Part shown: positions 57,827 to 64,000 of the stretch, in pieces
Position numbering within the stretch: position 1 is the stretch's first letter
How the letters are laid out: every line of letters begins with the position of its first letter
Made by a program: the position numbers and the translations under genes
The notes under the pieces: generated by a model
Told to the model about the DNA's origin: nothing
The model's input: only the letters and a program-made list of their open reading frames with translations
The model's database searches: none
DNA from: Inquilinus ginsengisoli_B
GTDB taxonomy: Bacteria; Pseudomonadota; Alphaproteobacteria; DSM-16000; Inquilinaceae
Assembly (NCBI RefSeq): GCF_050434925.1
Contig: NZ_JBNDJK010000001.1
Coordinates: 3,658,001-3,722,000, forward strand
DNA length: 64,000 bases
Direction: 5' to 3'

Positions 57827-59773
57827 TCAGCCTGCCTGCTTCACCCGCATGTACCATTCGACCAGGCGCCGGACCTGCCGCTCGGTGTAGCCGCGGCTGA
57901 CCATGCGCAGGACGAACTCCTCGTGCTTCTTCTCGGTGTCGCCGTCCTTCTTCGAACCGAAGCTGATCACCGGCAGCAGCTCCTCGACCTGGCTGAACAT
58001 CCGCCGCTCGATCACGTCGCGGATCTTCTCGTAGCTGGTCCAGCTCGGGTTGCGGCCCTCGTTCCCGGCGCGGGAGCGCAGGGCGAACTTGACCACCTCG
58101 TTGCGGAAGTCCTTCGGGTTGGCGATCCCGGCCGGCTTCTCGATCTTGGTCAACTCCTGGTTCAGCAGGTCGCGGTTCAGCAGCTGGCCGGTGTCCGGGT
58201 CCTTGAAGTCCTGGTCCTCGATCCAGGCGTCGGCGTAGTCGACATAGCGGTCGAACAGGTTCTGGCCGTAGTCGTGATACGATTCCAGATAGGCCTTCTG
58301 GATCTCGTGCCCGATGAACTCGGCGTAGCGCGGCGCCAACTCGGCCTTCAGGAACTCCAGGTAGCGCTTCTCGGTCTCGGCCGGCAGCTGCTCGCGCCGC
58401 ACCATCTGCTCGACCACATAGATCAGGTGCACCGGGTCGGCGGCGACCTCGTTGGTGTCGTGGTTGTAGGTCGCGGCCAGCGCCTTGAAGGCGAAGCGGG
58501 TCGAGACCCCGTCCATGCCCTCGTCGACGCCGGCGGCGTCCTTGTACTCCTGCAGGCTGCGGGCGCGGGGGTCGACCTCGCGCAGGCTCTCGCCGTCATA
58601 GACCCGCATCTTGGAATAGACGTTGGAGTTCTCGTGCTCGTGCAGCCGCGACAGCACCGAGAAGCGGGCCAGCATCTCCAGCGTGCCCGGGGCGCAGGGC
58701 GCGTCCGCCAGCTTCGAGCTGCGGATCAGCTTGTCATAGATCTTCTGCTCCTCGGTCACCCGCAGGCAGTACGGCACCTTGATCACGTAGATCCGGTCTA
58801 TGAAGGCTTCGTTGTTCTTGTTGTTCTTGAAGCCCTGCCACTCGGACTCGTTGGAATGCGCCATGATGATGCCGGTGAAGGGCAGGGCGCCGATGTTCTC
58901 GGTGCCGACGTAGTTGGCCTCCTGCGTCGCCGTCAGCAGCGGGTGCAGCATCTTGATCGGCGCCTTGAACATCTCGACGAATTCGAGCAGGCCCTGGTTG
59001 GCGCGGTTCAGGCCGCCGGAATAGCTGTAGGCGTCCGGGTCGTGCTGCGGCAGCGTCTCCAGGCTGCGGATGTCGACCTTGCCGACCAACGAGGAGATGT
59101 CCTGGTTGTTCTCGTCGCCCGGCTCGGTCTTGGCGATGGCGATCTGGCGCAGCCGCGACGGCTGCAGCCGCACCACCTTGAAGCGCGAGATGTCGCCGCC
59201 GAACTCGTCCAGCCGCTTCAGGCACCAGGGGCTGACCAGCCCGGTCAGGCGCCGGCGCGGGATGCCGTAGCGGTCCTCGAGCTCGACGCCCATCGTATCG
59301 GGGTTGAACAGGCCGAGCGGGCTTTCGAAGATCGGGCTGATGTCGTCCCCGGCCTTCAGCGCATAGATCGGATGCACTTCCATCAGCGCCTTCAGCCGTT
59401 CGGCCAGCGACGACTTGCCGCCGCCGACCGGGCCGAGCAGGTACAGGATCTGCTTGCGCTCCTCCAGCCCCTGGGCCGCGTGCAGCAGGAAGCTGACGAT
59501 CCGCTCGATCGTCTCCTCCATGCCGTAGAACTCGGAGAAGGCCGGATAGACCCGGATGGTGCGGTTCATGAAGATCCGTCCCAGCCGGGCGTCGCGCGCG
59601 GTGTCCACGATTTCCGGCTGGCCGATGGCGTTGAGCAGCCGTTCCGGCGCGCTCGCATACATCATCGGGTCGCTGCGACATCCCTTCAGGAATTCTTCGA
59701 GGGACATCTCCGCCGCACGGCGGGCCTCGTAGGATTTCGCATAGCTGGTGAAGAGATCGTCGGTCGGTGCCAT
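57827..59773 (-). CDS. prkA: PrkA family serine protein kinase
   Basis: A 648-residue PrkA (YeaG in E. coli). The AAA-like N-terminal domain has Walker A LLGPVGGGKSSLAERLK near residue 120; ALKAGDDISPIFESPLGLF, MAHSNESEWQGFKNNKNNEAFIDRIYVIKVPYCLRVTEEQKIY and a C-terminal kinase region (LNQELTKIEKPAGIANPKDFRNEVVKFALRSRAGNEGRNPSWTSYEKIRDVIERRMF) follow. ATG 59773 is preferred over a GTG at 59779. First gene of the prkA-yeaH-spoVR operon, with a 590-base gene-free region upstream. Confidence 0.94.
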   Translation of the reverse strand: MAPTDDLFTSYAKSYEARRAAEMSLEEFLKGCRSDPMMYASAPERLLNAIGQPEIVDTARDARLGRIFMNRTIRVYPAFSEFYGMEETIERIVSFLLHAAQGLEERKQILYLLGPVGGGKSSLAERLKALMEVHPIYALKAGDDISPIFESPLGLFNPDTMGVELEDRYGIPRRRLTGLVSPWCLKRLDEFGGDISRFKVVRLQPSRLRQIAIAKTEPGDENNQDISSLVGKVDIRSLETLPQHDPDAYSYSGGLNRANQGLLEFVEMFKAPIKMLHPLLTATQEANYVGTENIGALPFTGIIMAHSNESEWQGFKNNKNNEAFIDRIYVIKVPYCLRVTEEQKIYDKLIRSSKLADAPCAPGTLEMLARFSVLSRLHEHENSNVYSKMRVYDGESLREVDPRARSLQEYKDAAGVDEGMDGVSTRFAFKALAATYNHDTNEVAADPVHLIYVVEQMVRREQLPAETEKRYLEFLKAELAPRYAEFIGHEIQKAYLESYHDYGQNLFDRYVDYADAWIEDQDFKDPDTGQLLNRDLLNQELTKIEKPAGIANPKDFRNEVVKFALRSRAGNEGRNPSWTSYEKIRDVIERRMFSQVEELLPVISFGSKKDGDTEKKHEEFVLRMVSRGYTERQVRRLVEWYMRVKQAG

Positions 59774-59779
59774 TGCCAC

Positions 59780-60367
59780 CCGCCAAAGGTTGGAGGATCG
59801 AGACTCAACCTAGTCCGTCGTTTCTACGCAGCTCCTGGGCGTTTGTTGCCGGCCCATGATGGTCCGGGATTTGCGGCGAGATTCGGGTGGCCGACGGGGT
59901 CCCGCACCATCCTTCCCGCCCGCAGGCCCGCGGAGGGCTGCGCAGTCGGGAACCGGATGAGGCGCAATATCTGACACTACCCCTTCTCCACCGCTCGCTC
60001 TGGTTATCAATATAGGATCGAAAGTGACCGATAATACTACTGCCTTAATTTTTATCTGGGCCCGGTGCCTCGTTGATCGAGGTCTTGGTGCGGCCTGCCA
60101 TCCAGGCCCCACATCGCATCAATGGTACCAGGGTATGCCCAGTTCGCGAGAAAGGCGATGCGGCTTTTCAACCGACTCGCCCTAAGCATGATATATGTCG
60201 CCGCATGATCGAAAAATCCGATCGATTCAGCCGGTATCCATCGCCAGGACGATCAATGCCGGGGTGGCCGAGGGCTGCCCGGCGGTCATCGTGACGCCCA
60301 TGGCCGGCGTGGATTCGGATCCCGAGTCGCGTGCTGGCCGCCCCTCCGGCTGCGCTGGGGGCCGGGC
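59780..60367. other. Gene-free region upstream of prkA and LysR gene
   Basis: About 588 bases with no credible gene on either strand. A stretch at 59998-60056 is clearly AT-rich (for example ATAATACTACTGCC and TTAATTTTTATC) and is the likely promoter zone of the leftward prkA operon. I looked for a general-stress GGAAC-N16/17-CGTT promoter and did not find one. A short dyad GATCG/CGATC lies near 60208-60224, upstream of the LysR gene. Confidence 0.5.
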
Positions 60368-61249
60368 ATGACCCTGGAACAGCTTCGGATCTTCGTCGCC
60401 GTCGCCGAGCATCTGCACGTCACCCGTGCGGCGCAGACGCTGAACCTGACCCAATCCGCCGCCAGTGCCGCGATCCAGGCGCTGGAGGCGCGCCATGCCA
60501 CCAAGCTGTTCCACCGGGTCGGCCGCGGCATCGCCCTGACCGATGCCGGCACCGCCTTCCTGCCGGAGGCGCGGGCGGTGCTGGCCCGCGCCGCTCTCGC
60601 CGAGCGCGCGCTCGACGACCTGTCGGGGCTGCGCCGCGGCCTGCTGGCGCTGCACGCCAGCCAGACCATCGGCAACTACTGGCTGCCGGCGCTGATGCAC
60701 CGGTTCCGAACGGCGCATCCCGGGCTGCAGCTCGACCTCACCATCGGCAACACCACCCAGGTGGCCGAAGCGGTGCGCGAGGGCCGGGCCGATATCGGCT
60801 TCGTCGAGGGCGATGTCGACCTTGCCGGCTTCGAGCATGCCAGCGTGCCGGGCGACCGGCTGGTGCTGGTGGTCGGGGCCGACCATCCCTGGGCAGGGGA
60901 GAGGATGATCGCGCCGGCCCGCTTCGCCGACAGCCCCTGGGTGCTGCGCGAGCGCGGTTCCGGCACCCGCCAGGTGTTCGAATCGGCGCTCGGGCGGCTC
61001 GGCGTCGACCCCGCCACGCTGCCGGTGGCGCTCGAGCTCGCCAGCAACGAGGCGGTGCGGGCGGCGATCGAGGCCGGGGCGGGGGCGGGGGTGCTGTCCA
61101 GCCTGTCGGTCGAATCGGGGCTGCGCTTCGGCACGCTGCACCAGCTCGACCCGCCATTCCCGGCCCGTCGCTTCCGGGTGCTGCGCCACCCGGACCATTA
61201 TCGCAGCAAGGCGGTGGAGGCCTTCCTCGACATGCTGGATCTCGGCTAG
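60368..61249 (+). CDS. LysR family transcriptional regulator
   Basis: A 293-residue LysR regulator with HTH MTLEQLRIFVAVAEHLHVTRAAQTLNLTQSAASAAIQALEARHATKLFHRVGRGIALT and an effector domain with LLALHASQTIGNYWLPALMHRFRTAHPGLQLDLTIGNT, close to the CbbR/CysL type. It is convergent with the TPP enzyme gene (26 bases between stops). No divergent target is adjacent: the prkA operon begins almost 600 bases away. The inducer is unknown. Confidence 0.87.
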   Translation: MTLEQLRIFVAVAEHLHVTRAAQTLNLTQSAASAAIQALEARHATKLFHRVGRGIALTDAGTAFLPEARAVLARAALAERALDDLSGLRRGLLALHASQTIGNYWLPALMHRFRTAHPGLQLDLTIGNTTQVAEAVREGRADIGFVEGDVDLAGFEHASVPGDRLVLVVGADHPWAGERMIAPARFADSPWVLRERGSGTRQVFESALGRLGVDPATLPVALELASNEAVRAAIEAGAGAGVLSSLSVESGLRFGTLHQLDPPFPARRFRVLRHPDHYRSKAVEAFLDMLDLG

Positions 61250-61275
61250 GCCGGGATCGACATGCCGGCGGGGTT

Positions 61276-62946
61276 TTAGCTCTTCGCCTGCTGCGCCGCG
61301 GCGCGGATCTGGCTCAGGCTGGCGCGCGGGGTGATCGCCTCCGGGTCCAGCTTGATCCAGATCAGGGCCGGCCGGCCGGCGGCGACCGCGCGCTCGAAGG
61401 CCGGCGCGAACTCCTCGGTCCGGTGCACCGTCTCGGGATGGGCGCCATAGGCCAGCGCCAGCTGCGCGAAATCCGGGTTCTGCAGGCCGGTGCCGCTGAT
61501 CCGGGCCGGGTACTCTCGCTCCTGGTGCATGCGGATGGTGCCGTACATGCCGTTGTCGATCACCAGGAACACCACGGCGGCGTTGTATTGCGCCGCGGTC
61601 GCCAGCTCCTGCCCGTTCATCAGGAAGCAGCCGTCGCCGGCGGCGGCGATCACCACCCGCTCCGGATGCTGCAGCTTGGCGGCGACTCCGGCCGGCACGC
61701 CATATCCCATCGACCCGTTGGTCGGCGCCAGCTGGGTGCGCCAGCCGCGATAGCGATAGAAGCGGTGGAACCAGGTGGCGTAGTTGCCGGCGCCGTTGCA
61801 GATCACGGCATCGGCCGGCAGCCGGCCGACCAGCCAGCGCACGATCTCCGACATCTGCACCGAACCGGGCGACACCACCGGCTGCTGCCAGGCCTCGTAA
61901 TCGGCACGGGCGCCGCGCACCCAGTCCTGCCGGGCCTGGAGATCGCCGGCCGGGGCCACGCCGGCCAGTGCCGCGGCGACGGCGGCGGAGTTTGCATTGA
62001 TCGCCAGCTCGGGCTGATAAACCCGGCCCAGCTCCTCCGCCCCGGCATGGATATGCACCAGCCGCTGCGCCGGCACCGGCAGGTTCAGGAGGGTGTAGCC
62101 GCCGGTGGTCATCTCGCCCAGCCGGGCGCCCAGCACCACCAGCAGGTCGGTGGTCTTCACCCGTTCGGCCAGCTTCGGGTTCGGGCCGATGCCGACATCG
62201 CCGGCATAATGGCTGTGGTCGTTGTCGACATAGTCCTGGCAGCGGAAGGAAACGGTCAGCGGCACCTCCCAGGCCTCGGCGAAGGCCTGGATGTCGGCGC
62301 GGGCCTGGGCGCTCCAGCCGCCGCCGCCGATCAGCAGCAGCGGCCGCTTCGCCCCGGCCAGCAGGTCGCGCAGCCGGGCCAGGGCCTCGGCGCCGATGCC
62401 GGTCTCGACCGGGACGGCGGGGCGGGCGTCCGGCGCGTCGGTCTGCTCGACCAGCATGTCCTCCGGCAGCGCCAGCACCACCGGGCCCGGGCGGCCGGAG
62501 GTGGCGGTGTAGAAGGCGCGGGAGACCAGTTCCGGCACCCGGTCGGCGTCGTCGATCTGCGCCGCCCATTTGGTCATCGACCCGAACACCTTGCGGACAT
62601 CGACCTCCTGGAACGCCTCGCGCTCGAACATGTCGCGGCCGACCTGGCCCATGAACACGATCACCGGCGACGAATCCTGCTGCGCCACATGGATGCCGAC
62701 CGAGGCGTTGGTGATGCCGGGGCCGCGGGTGACGAAGCAGATGCCCGGCTTGCCGGTGGCCTTGGCGTAGGCGTCGGCCATGTAGGCGGCACCGCCTTCC
62801 TGGCGGCAGACCACCAGCTTGATCTCCGGCACGTCGTGCAGCGCGTCGAGCACGGCCAGGTAGCTCTCGCCCGGCACGCAGAAGATGGTGTCGACGCCGT
62901 TCAGGCGCAGGGTGTCGACCAGGGCGCGGGCTGCGGTGCGGGACAT
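61276..62946 (-). CDS. TPP-dependent enzyme, acetolactate-synthase-like
   Basis: A 556-residue enzyme of the acetohydroxyacid synthase/benzoylformate decarboxylase family. The catalytic glutamate is in VVCRQEGGAAYMADAYAKATG, the middle domain has PLLLIGGGGWSAQARADIQAFAE, and the TPP/Mg motif is AAGDGCFLMNGQELATAAQYNAAVVFLVIDNGMYGTIR. There is no small regulatory subunit gene beside it, so a catabolic or specialised carboligase/decarboxylase is more likely than valine synthesis. ATG 62946. The substrate is not assigned. Confidence 0.85.
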   Translation of the reverse strand: MSRTAARALVDTLRLNGVDTIFCVPGESYLAVLDALHDVPEIKLVVCRQEGGAAYMADAYAKATGKPGICFVTRGPGITNASVGIHVAQQDSSPVIVFMGQVGRDMFEREAFQEVDVRKVFGSMTKWAAQIDDADRVPELVSRAFYTATSGRPGPVVLALPEDMLVEQTDAPDARPAVPVETGIGAEALARLRDLLAGAKRPLLLIGGGGWSAQARADIQAFAEAWEVPLTVSFRCQDYVDNDHSHYAGDVGIGPNPKLAERVKTTDLLVVLGARLGEMTTGGYTLLNLPVPAQRLVHIHAGAEELGRVYQPELAINANSAAVAAALAGVAPAGDLQARQDWVRGARADYEAWQQPVVSPGSVQMSEIVRWLVGRLPADAVICNGAGNYATWFHRFYRYRGWRTQLAPTNGSMGYGVPAGVAAKLQHPERVVIAAAGDGCFLMNGQELATAAQYNAAVVFLVIDNGMYGTIRMHQEREYPARISGTGLQNPDFAQLALAYGAHPETVHRTEEFAPAFERAVAAGRPALIWIKLDPEAITPRASLSQIRAAAQQAKS

Positions 62947-63079
62947 GATGGCGACCGTTTCTTATGGGCGTTGCGCTGCCGGTCTAGCATGCGGCTTGCG
63001 CCCGTCCAACCCGCCCTGGTCTTGCCGCCTTGCCGCCCCCGTGCTCTAACGACGCCGTCCCCCGCGACGAGCCGTGTCC

Positions 63080-64000
63080 ATGAGCCTCGAGACCCTCGCC
63101 GACCATGCTTTCGCTCCCGTGGCCCTGGCCCTGGAGGACGGCCGGATTCCGGGTGCGGCGCTGGGCATCGCCACCGCGGACGGCCAGCGCGCGCTGCGCT
63201 GGGGCGGCGTCGCCACCACTTTGCCGAAGCCGGAGCCGCTGGCGCGCGACACCTGGTTCGACCTCGCCAGCCTGACCAAGGTCATCGTCACGGTGACCGA
63301 GATCCTGCGGCTGGTGGAGGAGGGGGTGCTGGACCTCGACGACCCTCTGGCCAAGCATCTGCCGGATGCGGCGCCGCTGCACGGCGCGATCACGCTGCGC
63401 CGGCTGATCGACCATTCCAGCGGCCTGCCGGCGCAGGAGCGGATCTATCTCTGGCCCGGTCCGGCCGACCAGCGCCGCACCGCGGTGATCCGCAAGCACT
63501 GGCCGGTGAAGGCCGAACCGGTCTACTCAGACATCAACTACATGCTGCTCGGCTTCGTGGTCGAGCGCTGGCGCGGCGTCGCCTTCAACCAGCTGCCGGT
63601 CGGCACCGGCCTGTCCTTCGCGCCGGTGCCGGCGCAGTCGGCGGCGACCGAGGTCTGCTCGGTCCGCAACCGGCTGCTGCGCGGCGAGGTCCATGACGAG
63701 AACGCCTGGTCGCTGGGCGGCGCCGCCGGGCATGCCGGGCTGTTCGGCACCGTCCGCGGCGTGCTCGACTTCGCGCTGGAGCTGCTGCGCGGCCGGCTGC
63801 TCAGCCCGGCGGCGATGGTCGAGCTGTGTGCGCCGCAATCGACCCCCGGCCGGGCGCTGGGGTGGGAGCGGCGCCATCCCGGCTGGAAGGGCGGCAGCCT
63901 GTGCTCGCCGCGCACCATCGGCCATCTCGGCTTCACCGGCACCGGGCTGTGGATCGACCTCGACCGCGGCATCGCCTGGACGCTCTTGACCAACCGGGTG
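63080..64000 (+). CDS. Serine hydrolase of the beta-lactamase (class C-like) family, partial
   Basis: The first 307 codons are present and the gene runs off the window end. The active-site SxxK is Ser64-Leu-Thr-Lys67 (DLASLTKVIVTV), the second motif is YSD in AEPVYSDINYMLLGFVVE, and HLGFTGTG corresponds to the KTG-like third motif. Also GRIPGAALGIATADGQRALRWGG at the start and GGAAGHAGLFGT are common in this group. No signal peptide is seen, which favours a cytoplasmic esterase or peptidase over a resistance beta-lactamase. It is divergent from the TPP enzyme gene, 133 bases away. Confidence 0.85.
   Translation, partial: MSLETLADHAFAPVALALEDGRIPGAALGIATADGQRALRWGGVATTLPKPEPLARDTWFDLASLTKVIVTVTEILRLVEEGVLDLDDPLAKHLPDAAPLHGAITLRRLIDHSSGLPAQERIYLWPGPADQRRTAVIRKHWPVKAEPVYSDINYMLLGFVVERWRGVAFNQLPVGTGLSFAPVPAQSAATEVCSVRNRLLRGEVHDENAWSLGGAAGHAGLFGTVRGVLDFALELLRGRLLSPAAMVELCAPQSTPGRALGWERRHPGWKGGSLCSPRTIGHLGFTGTGLWIDLDRGIAWTLLTNRV

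Noticed and set aside
60073..60294. 73-residue open frame upstream of the second LysR gene
   Set aside because: No ribosome site, no similarity and an unlikely amino acid mix; kept as gene-free.
60331..63696. 1121-residue open frame overlapping the LysR and TPP genes
   Set aside because: It covers LysR in another frame and the TPP enzyme in antisense, with Arg/Gly/Ala-rich shadow composition.

Overview
This is a GC-rich window from an alphaproteobacterium, most likely a Rhodospirillales-type soil or plant-associated heterotroph; the genus is inference. The evidence is a CcrM-type (GANTC) methyltransferase directly after the tail of rnhB, the coaBC-dut and ubiE/mutM/echA blocks typical of this class, an alphaproteobacterial-type LexA box, and many ABC importers with high GC at third codon positions. 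I see no rRNA, tRNA, CRISPR array, complete insertion sequence or phage gene.

Layout. 1-11.1 kb is housekeeping: rnhB end, ccrM, a DmpA-like P1 peptidase, a MmcQ/YjbR protein, an ABC-F ATPase, a leftward coaBC-dut-rrf2-cysK operon, ubiE and mutM diverging, and echA. A ccdAB toxin-antitoxin pair sits between ubiE and coaBC, where ubiB is usually found. 11.1-18.3 kb holds DoxX and a myo-inositol catabolic cluster (iolB-iolC/DUF2090-iolD-iolE leftward, iolG rightward) around a shared palindromic control region. 18.3-22 kb has a double cold-shock-domain protein with a structured leader, a TetR and a LysR regulator and an aldo/keto reductase. 22-29 kb is a LacI-controlled sugar-type ABC operon that also carries an argininosuccinate-lyase-like enzyme.

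29.3-37.7 kb is a possible catabolic island: a Rieske oxygenase, an FAD-dependent amine oxidase/desaturase-like protein, an AstE/AspA-like zinc deacylase, and two sets of polar-amino-acid ABC components without any ATPase, separated by a 145-bp MITE-like element. 37.7-41.8 kb is a Tat-exported sugar-binding protein, a ThuA-like protein and a DUF2264 protein behind a strong promoter and a paired operator. 41.8-48 kb makes osmoregulated periplasmic glucan (opgH, a small unknown protein, opgG/D, and an OpgB-like membrane sulfatase-fold protein). 48-51.3 kb has a GNAT-C39 peptidase fusion overlapping a RimK-like ATP-grasp ligase, then a DUF4893 protein. 51.3-52.3 kb is a broken small gene with a LexA-type box and palindromic repeats. 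52.3-54.9 kb has an MscS channel and a DUF4279 protein. 54.9-59.8 kb is the prkA-yeaH-spoVR stress operon. The window ends with a LysR regulator, an acetolactate-synthase-like TPP enzyme and the start of a serine beta-lactamase-family hydrolase.

Most promising for new biology: the Rieske/FAD/AstE island, the lyase inside the sugar-type importer operon, the GNAT-C39/RimK pair, the small opg gene that may be a split-off OpgH N-terminus, and the SOS-box-driven small gene.
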